From: Microcaldota archaeon
GTDB lineage: Archaea; Micrarchaeota; Micrarchaeia; Anstonellales; Bilamarchaeaceae
Direction of reading: 5' to 3'
Assembly: GCA_030666035.1 (NCBI GenBank)
Contig: DAOUYQ010000067.1
Location: 1 to 5,429 of the forward strand
Length of the DNA stretch: 5,429 bases
Shown here: positions 1 through 4,978 of the stretch, piece by piece
Layout of the letters: every line of letters begins with the position of its first letter
Numbering within the stretch: position 1 is the stretch's first letter
Made by a program: the position numbers and the translations under genes
The notes under the pieces: model-generated
Database searches by the model: none
Told to the model about the DNA's origin: nothing
What the model saw: the letters and a program-made list of their open reading frames with translations, nothing else

Positions 1-1
1 T

Positions 2-907
2 GGGAGCGTCAACCCCTATGATATTGGGGGCTGGGAAAAAATGCTTCTTGGAAAGAAATATCCAAACAAAGTTGTAGAACTGGCAATAATGTCTGACCTT
101 TGGACTACACAACTTCCGCCCGAAGCAAGGTATGCTGCAGGGCTTAGGCTTTCGCTGCTTTTGGGAAAAAGGGCAGGGCGCCCAGGAAAGTATGACTTTT
201 CACGGGCAGCAGCATCAGCAAGAAACAATGGGATTCCGCTTCCGAAGATTGTTGCGGATACTCTCCTTGGGGATATCGAAGGGACCAGCCACGCAGTTGG
301 GAGGTGTACATCTGCGTCGCTTATGCGAAGTGTTATTTCGGGGATGCAAACCTACAAGCAGGAAGCAACAGGTGGAAGCAAAGCAAAAGAAAGGGCATTT
401 ATGAAGGACGTGAAGAAACTGCTTGGAAGGAATGCACGCCGGCTTATCAAGGCTTGGGAAGGCGCTGTTGAGGAAGGAAAACATGAGGCAAAAAAGGACG
501 TCTGCAAAACTGCCACAAAGGATAGAATCGGCCGGGATGGAGCTAAATGCGCAAAAAAGAAAGATGGTTTCTGGAAGAGGCTTTCTAAAAAGAGGAGCAG
601 GAGGAAAAGGGCAGCCCAGAAGGAGGCAGATGAGATTACTGGGGAACTGGGAAACGATGCCAAGAAGCAGAAGATTGCAGCTCCTCCAAAAGCAGATAAA
701 AAATACGGGAAACAATCTAGCTACCGGGGCGGAATAGGCGGAAACAAGGGCAATGCAGCCTTGCGAAGAGCGAAAAAAGAAGCGTACCTGGAACAATTTA
801 GGTTCAGGGGAGGCGTAGAAAAGAAGGCCTCTCCGTTTAAGGGATTGGCTTCAAAACTTAGAATTGGAAAAGGCAAAGGCCTTGGGAGGGCAACTGCTCA
901 GGCCTGA
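2..907 (+). CDS. Unknown protein with a strongly basic C-terminal half (5' end cut by window)
   Basis: I do not recognise this protein and assign no function. The first ATG is at 41 (288 residues from there), but the frame stays open to the left edge and reads sensibly (GSVNPYDIGGWEK before that Met). No Shine-Dalgarno or TATA box lies ahead of 41, so the true start is probably outside the window. Numbered from the ATG at 41, residues 1-110 look folded and mixed alpha-helical. From about 113 the chain is dominated by Lys, Arg, Ala and Gly, with a dense cluster at 172-190 in which 12 of 19 residues are basic, and a Gly/Lys-rich end. That composition suits contact with nucleic acid or another acidic polymer (inference). 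There are no obvious membrane segments. The gene ends with TGA and is followed at once by a T-rich terminator, so it is the last gene of its unit. Confidence 0.75.
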   Translation, partial: GSVNPYDIGGWEKMLLGKKYPNKVVELAIMSDLWTTQLPPEARYAAGLRLSLLLGKRAGRPGKYDFSRAAASARNNGIPLPKIVADTLLGDIEGTSHAVGRCTSASLMRSVISGMQTYKQEATGGSKAKERAFMKDVKKLLGRNARRLIKAWEGAVEEGKHEAKKDVCKTATKDRIGRDGAKCAKKKDGFWKRLSKKRSRRKRAAQKEADEITGELGNDAKKQKIAAPPKADKKYGKQSSYRGGIGGNKGNAALRRAKKEAYLEQFRFRGGVEKKASPFKGLASKLRIGKGKGLGRATAQA

Positions 908-931
908 TTTCTTTTTCTTTTATATTTTTTT
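908..931 (+). terminator. Oligo-T terminator after the basic-protein gene
   Basis: Directly after the TGA at 905-907 the plus strand is almost all T, broken by a few C and A, and ends in seven consecutive Ts at 925-931. There is no preceding hairpin. Archaeal RNA polymerase is known to terminate on such T-rich tracts without a stem, so this is a natural end for the upstream transcript. Confidence 0.65.
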
Positions 932-1139
932 GAAAAATGTGGTGGAAACAGTGGAAAGCTCCTGCATCGAATTTGGATACGGGGAAGTGAAGTTGCTAAT
1001 TGGATGGAACAAGTTGGAAGCAAGAATCCTTCAAAATTGAGCAGATATTAAATCTGGAAGAAATATGGGTATTGCCCGCCAAATACGGCTTTTGCGCAAC
1101 GTTTATCAATATTATGTGGAGAAAGTATATTGTATTAAC
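932..1139. other. Intergenic stretch without a credible gene
   Basis: I see no gene here. The only longer open frame begins at a TTG near 1000 and runs through the whole tRNA, so it is not believable. ATG-started frames at 938 and 1004 stop after 17 and 15 codons. An 8-base palindrome (TTGCGCAA, 1092-1099) and the A/T-rich stretch just ahead of the tRNA are the only notable marks. Confidence 0.5.
1102..1110 (+). promoter_or_regulatory. Possible TATA box for the tRNA-Arg / HEPN unit
   Basis: TTTATCAAT is a weak match to the archaeal TATA element. Its centre at about 1106 predicts transcription starting near 1132, eight bases before the tRNA, which suits a tRNA with a short 5' leader. A more AT-rich string at 1123-1131 would place the start inside the tRNA and is less likely. 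No clear BRE is visible. Confidence 0.3.
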
Positions 1140-1239
1140 GGGCCCGTGGCGCAATCTGGAAAGCGTGGCTGGCTTCGGATGCATTCTCCTAATTGCAGGA
1201 GAAACCAGCAGGTTGCGGGTTCGAATCCCGTCGGGCCCG
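1140..1239 (+). tRNA. tRNA-Arg (anticodon TCG) with a 25-nt intron
   Basis: The complete cloverleaf can be drawn by hand. The acceptor stem GGGCCCG (1140-1146) pairs perfectly with CGGGCCC (1232-1238), followed by discriminator G1239 and no encoded CCA. The D stem GCGC/GCGT (1149-1152/1163-1166) encloses a loop with the invariant GG at 1158-1159. The anticodon stem GCTGG (1168-1172) pairs with CCAGC (1205-1209). The T stem GCGGG/CCCGT (1215-1219/1227-1231) carries the loop TTCGAAT. Anticodon TCG at 1175-1177 reads arginine CGA and possibly other CGN codons. Stem closure requires removing 1179-1203, an intron between positions 37 and 38. The missing CCA means it must be added by nucleotidyltransferase, as is usual in archaea. 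The next gene starts two bases beyond the discriminator. Confidence 0.97.
1179..1203 (+). other. tRNA intron with bulge-helix-bulge splice motif
   Basis: The splice sites form a textbook symmetric bulge-helix-bulge, the substrate of archaeal tRNA endonuclease. The central 4-bp helix is CTTC (1173-1176) with GGAG (1198-1201), including one T.G wobble. The 5' bulge is GGA (1177-1179), the 3' bulge AAA (1202-1204), and the outer helix TGCA/TGCA (1180-1183/1194-1197). Cutting between the second and third base of each bulge releases exactly 25 nt and leaves a normal seven-base anticodon loop. An alternative 7-bp hairpin, TTCTCCT (1184-1190) with AGGAGAA (1197-1203), uses the same bases and cannot coexist with this motif. 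Confidence 0.93.
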
Positions 1240-1241
1240 AT

Positions 1242-1817
1242 ATGGAAATTACGGAAAAGGAATTGCAGGATACATTTTCCAAGTTAAGGATTCCAAAAGA
1301 CATCCGGCTATTTATGATAACTAAGAATATGTATGTGAGGATATACAAGGGAAAAGTTAACTGGAGATTATTGGAAGAAGAATTTGAATTTGTAAGGAAA
1401 ATGAAGTGTGAACGGGGGGAAATCCTGGATTTGTTTTCCAAGATGGAAGTTATGGTTAATGAGCTTATTCAGCTGAATCTGCTTGGTGCAAACGCTAAAG
1501 AAGCAGAAAAGCTGGATGATTTACTAGCATATGTGGACTTCTTTAGCAGGCTGAGGATTCTTGGAAAATGGGGGATTCTGGATAACAAAACTGTGGAGAT
1601 GCTGAACCAGGCCAAGCAGGTAAGGAATGGGTTTGCGCATGCGTGGGGAGTTGAAGAGGTTCTTTACAAAGAAAAACCGATAGGACAAAATTTTGAAGTG
1701 TTCAAAAAGGATATGGAGCAGATTTGGAAAGAACTGGTTGGGGCGTACTCAGTTGAGCAAAAGAGGTATGATATCCCGGGGATATTCCAAAGGATAAGGG
1801 AATATAATGAAAAGTGA
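1242..1817 (+). CDS. HEPN-domain protein, putative ribonuclease, abutting tRNA-Arg
   Basis: This 191-residue soluble, mostly helical protein resembles the HEPN superfamily. Residues 127-135 (VRNGFAHAW) carry the Rx4H signature with a polar residue after the arginine: R128, N129 and H133, the predicted RNase site. Before it come the expected long helices, roughly 58-82 and 86-108, and a short turn (WGILDN). Many HEPN proteins are metal-independent RNases in toxin-antitoxin, abortive-infection or CRISPR-associated systems and act as dimers; others are only binding or scaffold modules. The first 50 residues and the tail after 145 are unassigned. The start is ATG 1242, because the same frame upstream is tRNA. 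With tRNA ending at 1239 there is no room for its own promoter or ribosome site, so it should be co-transcribed with the tRNA. No MNT nucleotidyltransferase antitoxin lies beside it. HEPN membership is fairly secure; activity and target are unknown. Confidence 0.8.
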   Translation: MEITEKELQDTFSKLRIPKDIRLFMITKNMYVRIYKGKVNWRLLEEEFEFVRKMKCERGEILDLFSKMEVMVNELIQLNLLGANAKEAEKLDDLLAYVDFFSRLRILGKWGILDNKTVEMLNQAKQVRNGFAHAWGVEEVLYKEKPIGQNFEVFKKDMEQIWKELVGAYSVEQKRYDIPGIFQRIREYNEK

Positions 1818-1836
1818 AACTCCCACTTCACCCTCA

Positions 1837-1875
1837 TCGTGAATTTCGTTCACGAGAAGAAATCGTTAGATTTTT
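1837..1875 (+). terminator. Hairpin plus T-run after the HEPN gene
   Basis: A perfect 7-bp inverted repeat, TCGTGAA (1837-1843) with TTCACGA (1849-1855) around a five-base loop, starts 20 bases after the HEPN stop. A run of five Ts follows at 1871-1875. The T-run lies 15 bases past the stem and is itself in the loop of a 5-bp stem (GTTAG 1865-1869 / CTAAC 1882-1886), so this is not a classical intrinsic terminator. An end of the tRNA-HEPN transcript here is plausible. Confidence 0.4.
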
Positions 1876-1885
1876 CAGAAGCTAA

Positions 1886-1926
1886 CAAGGTATTGGACCC
1901 AAGAACCTTGGGAGACTATACCTCCC
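1886..1926. repeat. Two adjoining short hairpins with an alternative pairing
   Basis: CAAGGT (1886-1891) can pair with ACCTTG (1905-1910). Alternatively CCCAAG (1898-1903) pairs with CTTGGG (1907-1912) around a three-base loop; these two folds exclude one another. Next to them GGGAG (1910-1914) pairs with CTCCC (1922-1926) around a seven-base loop. These stems link the hairpin after the HEPN gene to the large one that begins at 1927. Function is unknown. Confidence 0.45.
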
Positions 1927-1995
1927 TTCTGTAGAGAATAGAAAGATTAACACGCTCTGCGTGTTGAACTTTCTTTAAGTTAATTCTCCACAGAA
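1927..1995. repeat. 69-nt imperfect inverted repeat (long hairpin)
   Basis: Pairing runs from the outside inwards as follows: TTCTGT with ACAGAA (1927-1932/1990-1995), an A/C mismatch, GAGAAT with ATTCTC (1934-1939/1983-1988), an 8-base bulge on the 3' side (1975-1982), AGAAAG with CTTTCT (1940-1945/1969-1974), an A/A mismatch, then TTAACACGC with GCGTGTTGA (1947-1955/1959-1967, one wobble) closed by a TCT loop. About 27 pairs are possible on either strand. It lies between two convergent genes, so it could be a bidirectional terminator or 3' UTR element, a small structured RNA, or the core of a small non-autonomous element. The sequence alone does not decide. Confidence 0.6.
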
Positions 1996-2039
1996 TATTA
2001 CTCATAATTGGGGGGGAATCCGGAGGACCCTCAAACTGA

Positions 2040-2058
2040 AGGGGGGAAACTCCCCCCT
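2040..2058 (-). terminator. G6/C6 hairpin at the end of the surface-protein gene
   Basis: AGGGGGG (2040-2046) and CCCCCCT (2052-2058) form a perfect 7-bp stem with a five-base loop, 15 bases beyond the TAA of the minus-strand gene. No T-run follows on the minus strand, so it may stabilise the 3' end or pause polymerase rather than terminate alone. A second G-run (seven Gs at 2010-2016) could compete for the same C-run. Confidence 0.45.
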
Positions 2059-2073
2059 GCGGTTCGGAAAGGG

Positions 2074-3789
2074 TTATTTCTTCTTTTTGGTGACCATTCC
2101 GGAAGGCGCCTCTTTTTTCTTCTTTGTCAGGAAATATGCAACAACCAGTATTATGATTATTGCAAGGAGTATGAACAGCCATGTTGGGTCCATGCCTTCA
2201 GGCTCAAGAACCTCAACCGGGGTATCGATTTTGTTGATAAGGAATTCTTCCCTGCCCCCGTATTCTGTGGTTGCAGACATCAGAAGGGAGGAAAGCTCTT
2301 CGGGAGTAATGAGCAGTCCGCCTACCCTTACTACTGTGGATTGGCCTGGCTCCAGCATGCGCACTTGGGCGTCTTCAACTATTGAACTGCTGAGCTCACT
2401 GGTGTATTCAATGCTTGTCCGGAAATAAACATTTTTATCCCCTGTATTGGAGTACTTGAGTGAAACTGCGTCCGCATCCGGGGAATATGTCGCAGTTAAT
2501 ACCTCAAAGGAAGCGGTATCGATAAAGCTCACCATCCCAAGGTCAACATATGCATTGAGGGCCCGCTCATATGCATGTTTGGAAGAGCTGAAATAGGTGG
2601 TAAGATTGGCAGTGAGCTGGCCGGGATTCTCAATTATGAGAGGGTAGGAAAACCCTTTGGTTTCGCCTTTGGCAATCTGCTGGATATCATCATCACCAAC
2701 AGTGCCAATAAGTTCATTGTCAGAGTATATATTCATGGAAGAAAGGACGTATGTTGCAATTGAGCCCTTGTTTTCGAGAATAAGCTCGATCTCTTTTTTT
2801 GCAGTGTTGTATTGGATGCCCCCTAAGCCGATGTCCAGGACTATTGCAGGCAGTGGATAAACTGCCAGGTCAGATACTTCTCCGCCTGTACCACTGGTCT
2901 GGCCCATTTTCACAAATACGGAAAACTTTTTTTCTGCAAAATCACTATTCAGGTTTTTCATAAGATTGTAAACTGCGGCAGTATATTCATTTTCTATGAG
3001 GACCCCTACGCTCAGTTCACCATCTACGATCTTGGAATAAAGAAAATCATAGGTTTGTGTGGGAATTGTGTTGGATATCAGTATGACTGGGAAAACACCA
3101 TCAGTTATCGATGGCTCAAGGAAAGTCCCGTCTGCAAAAGTGACTTGTTTTTGGGCATCATATTTTGCAAAATAATCTTCTGCAAGCTCTACATTGTCAA
3201 GGTATTTGTCGCCATTCTCAATCTGGGTGAACTGTAGGTTCTTGGAAGAAAGAGCAGCTGTGACTTCGCCATCTACTGTTCCATAAACTAATGTTGGGGT
3301 TGATGCGTGCAAAGAAAGGAAATTTGCAACCTGCCCTGCATTTTTCTTGTCTGCAAAAAGCACATATGAGCCAGACGCTTTTGCATATGGGAAGAGTGCA
3401 ACAAGGTTATAGGAATATGCTGGGTCGGTGATTATGAAGGAGTGTACCCCGGAACGCCCTGCAAGCTCGAGATTGAATGTCTGCGAATCAGAAGAAACCA
3501 GTGTTTCAGTAATTGCTGCACCGTTATTCTGAAGGGCGCTTTGGTAACCTGCGTGAACCGGTGAAGTTTCAGATTGAATCAGGATTACGTTGGTGGCAGG
3601 GCCCACCTGCAAAACTGCAGATTGGAGATTTGTGCCTGGATACACATAGTAATTTGTATCCCCAACAGCATTTGCATAGAAAACCCCGGATGCAACATCT
3701 TCGTAATCCAATGAATTGATTACAACATGTGCACTGGAGAATGCGCATAAGAAAAACAATAAGCCAAACAGTAGTGTATACCTCCCCAT
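2074..3789 (-). CDS. Exported surface protein, CWB2-like repeats, C-terminal membrane anchor
   Basis: The 571-residue product has an N-terminal signal peptide (R3 then a hydrophobic core, about 5-17, likely cleaved after SSA at 20). Residues about 65-185 and 230-297 contain repeated strand-helix units (VILIQSE, SFIITDPAYSYNLVALFPYAKASGSY, PVILISN, SVFVKMG) resembling cell-wall-binding repeat 2 folds; this is pattern recognition, not a profile match. Residues about 312-415 and 416-520 look like two beta-sandwich domains. A single membrane segment (536-554) is followed by KKKK and a second KKKK at the very end, giving a long outside part and a short basic inside tail. N395 in NLT is a possible N-glycosylation site. 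A role in the cell envelope or attachment is inferred. I chose ATG 3789 over the TTG six codons upstream because the TATA box at 3811-3818 puts the transcript start at 3789, making a leaderless mRNA. It diverges from the aminopeptidase gene. Confidence 0.88.
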   Translation of the reverse strand: MGRYTLLFGLLFFLCAFSSAHVVINSLDYEDVASGVFYANAVGDTNYYVYPGTNLQSAVLQVGPATNVILIQSETSPVHAGYQSALQNNGAAITETLVSSDSQTFNLELAGRSGVHSFIITDPAYSYNLVALFPYAKASGSYVLFADKKNAGQVANFLSLHASTPTLVYGTVDGEVTAALSSKNLQFTQIENGDKYLDNVELAEDYFAKYDAQKQVTFADGTFLEPSITDGVFPVILISNTIPTQTYDFLYSKIVDGELSVGVLIENEYTAAVYNLMKNLNSDFAEKKFSVFVKMGQTSGTGGEVSDLAVYPLPAIVLDIGLGGIQYNTAKKEIELILENKGSIATYVLSSMNIYSDNELIGTVGDDDIQQIAKGETKGFSYPLIIENPGQLTANLTTYFSSSKHAYERALNAYVDLGMVSFIDTASFEVLTATYSPDADAVSLKYSNTGDKNVYFRTSIEYTSELSSSIVEDAQVRMLEPGQSTVVRVGGLLITPEELSSLLMSATTEYGGREEFLINKIDTPVEVLEPEGMDPTWLFILLAIIIILVVAYFLTKKKKEAPSGMVTKKKK

Positions 3790-3810
3790 GAATAGATTTC
3801 TAAGCAAACT

Positions 3811-3818
3811 AATATAAA
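3811..3818 (-). promoter_or_regulatory. TATA box of the surface-protein gene
   Basis: Read on the minus strand this is TTTATATT, a good archaeal TATA element. Its centre is about 26 bp ahead of the A of ATG 3789, the usual distance to the transcription start, so the message should begin at or next to its start codon. The alternative TTG at 3807 would lie between promoter and transcript start and would not be transcribed. No Shine-Dalgarno site is present. Confidence 0.7.
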
Positions 3819-3829
3819 TGGTAACTGAA

Positions 3830-3863
3830 GTGGGGAAAAAGCAGAAATGTGGCTACTCCCCAC
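3830..3863. repeat. Inverted repeat upstream of the surface-protein promoter
   Basis: GTGGGGA (3830-3836) and TCCCCAC (3857-3863) form a perfect 7-bp inverted repeat around 20 bases, beginning about 12 bp upstream of the surface gene's TATA box. It could be an operator for a dimeric regulator or simply a copy of the short repeat also found at the other end of the gene (2034-2050). No regulator can be named. Confidence 0.35.
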
Positions 3864-4013
3864 CCTAATCTGAGAAACCGTTGCTTTATTTTCATGATGT
3901 TGGGGCGATGCGGGCGAAGCCAGGCATAAGCACTTGCTTCATATTGTGGCTCTTGAAACCAAGGATTTCCCAGAGTCCATTAGATTTCCTGGCCACTTAC
4001 TTAGCATAACAAG

Positions 4014-4021
4014 CTTTAAAG
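4014..4021 (+). promoter_or_regulatory. Probable TATA-like box of the methionine aminopeptidase gene
   Basis: CTTTAAAG is a modest TATA-like element. Its centre is about 20 bp before the ATG at 4037 and about 26 bp before the in-frame ATG at 4043. The usual TATA-to-start spacing therefore fits a leaderless message beginning at the second ATG slightly better. No Shine-Dalgarno site precedes either. Confidence 0.4.
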
Positions 4022-4036
4022 GTTCTGAAGCAAAAA

Positions 4037-4954
4037 ATGGATATGGAAGAAGATGCAGTGGAAGCCAGCATTGAAGAATTTGAGGAAGCTGGGAAAATTG
4101 GTGCCCGTGTACGGGAAGAGAGCAGGCAGCTCATAAATATTGGGGAGGGCGTTCTGGACATTGCTGAAACAATTGAGGGCATGATACGCGAGGAAGGGGC
4201 AAAACCTGCATTCCCGGTAAATGTTTCAATAAACAATATTGCTGCACACTACACGCCTGAATTTGAAGATAAGGCTGTTGTTGGGGAAAGGGATGTTGTA
4301 AAAATTGATTTGGGGGCTGAACTTAATGGGGCTATTTCTGATACTGCATATACTATTGACCTTAGTGGAGAGCACGGAAAGCTCGTGGAGGCTTCAGAAA
4401 AAGCATTGGAGCGGGCAATTGGAATGATGAAGCCCGGGGTTGCAATTGGGGAAATAGGGGCGGCAGTAGAGGAAGTTATCAGGGGTTATGGCTTCAAACC
4501 GATTGCAAACCTTACCGGACACAGGATAAGCACTGGAATGCTGCATACCGGAATAGATGTTCCTTCCATAAAAACAGATGACCCGTATGAACTTCAGGTG
4601 GGGGAGATTTACGCTATAGAGCCATTTGCCACAGATGGAAAGGGGTTTGTTTCAGATATGGAGCAGGTGGAGATATTTAGCTTATATATGCCTGGAAGGC
4701 TCAGGATGAGGGAATCCAGGAAACTCCTCAATTACATCATTTCGAATTATGGGATGCTGCCTTTTGCAGAAAGGTGGCTTCTGAAAGAATTCAAGTCAAA
4801 GCTTCTTCTTAAAAATGCGCTCAAGGAGATGCTCAGGATGCAGGTTATCAAGGCATATCCTGTGCTCAAGGAAGCCGGGGGAGGGCTTGTTTCCCAGACC
4901 GAGCATACGGTTGTTATAGATGAGGGGGGAGCAAGAGTGCTCACCAAAGAATAG
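4037..4954 (+). CDS. map: Methionine aminopeptidase, type 2 (archaeal)
   Basis: This cytoplasmic enzyme removes the initiator methionine from new proteins with small second residues, using a two-metal centre. The 305-residue chain is slightly longer than the roughly 295 typical of archaeal enzymes, mainly through an acidic N-terminal helix of some 10 extra residues. All signature residues are present: H71 in AAHYTP, metal ligands D91 (KIDLG) and D102 (SDTA), H162 (TGHRI), H170, E195 in AIEPFAT and E289 in TEHT. PAFPVNVSIN (57-66) and GFKPIANLTGH (152-162) are characteristic family blocks. The type 2 insertion (about 215-275, helical) lies between E195 and the final ligand. The gene has its own promoter, diverges from the surface-protein gene and ends 24 bp before a convergent gene, so it is probably transcribed alone. 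The start could be 4037 or 4043; the difference is two residues. Identification is very secure. Confidence 0.97.
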   Translation: MDMEEDAVEASIEEFEEAGKIGARVREESRQLINIGEGVLDIAETIEGMIREEGAKPAFPVNVSINNIAAHYTPEFEDKAVVGERDVVKIDLGAELNGAISDTAYTIDLSGEHGKLVEASEKALERAIGMMKPGVAIGEIGAAVEEVIRGYGFKPIANLTGHRISTGMLHTGIDVPSIKTDDPYELQVGEIYAIEPFATDGKGFVSDMEQVEIFSLYMPGRLRMRESRKLLNYIISNYGMLPFAERWLLKEFKSKLLLKNALKEMLRMQVIKAYPVLKEAGGGLVSQTEHTVVIDEGGARVLTKE

Positions 4955-4978
4955 GATTATCATTTCAGATTAAGGATT

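Noticed and set aside
215..796. 193-codon minus-strand frame opposite the basic-protein gene
   Set aside because: It is the antisense of a purine-rich coding strand, rich in Phe, Leu, Ser and Cys as expected from complemented Lys/Arg codons, with no promoter and no recognisable domain.
1065..1241. In-frame upstream extension of the HEPN gene
   Set aside because: Most of the extension is the tRNA, whose cloverleaf and intron are beyond doubt; the ATG at 1242 is the first start after it.
1000..1287. 95-codon plus-strand frame starting at TTG
   Set aside because: It runs through the entire tRNA-Arg gene and into the HEPN gene in another frame, and its start is a weak TTG without promoter or ribosome site.
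1927..1995. H/ACA guide RNA
   Set aside because: An ACA lies 15 bases after the upper stem, the right distance, but there is no K-turn or K-loop in the upper stem, the loop has only three bases, and the 5' side of the guide pocket is missing.
1816..2054. Insertion element with 9-bp target duplication (GAAACTCCC at both ends)
   Set aside because: There is no transposase, the inverted ends match poorly, and a 9-bp repeat in this distance could be chance; kept only as a weak repeat observation.
1916..2182. 88-codon minus-strand frame overlapping the end of the surface-protein gene
   Set aside because: It overlaps the surface gene in another frame and crosses the G/C hairpin and the large inverted repeat; the peptide shows no domain.
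3894..3940. C/D box guide RNA suggested by ATGATGT at 3894-3900
   Set aside because: The box C match is imperfect and no box D (CTGA) or internal C'/D' boxes lie at suitable spacing.
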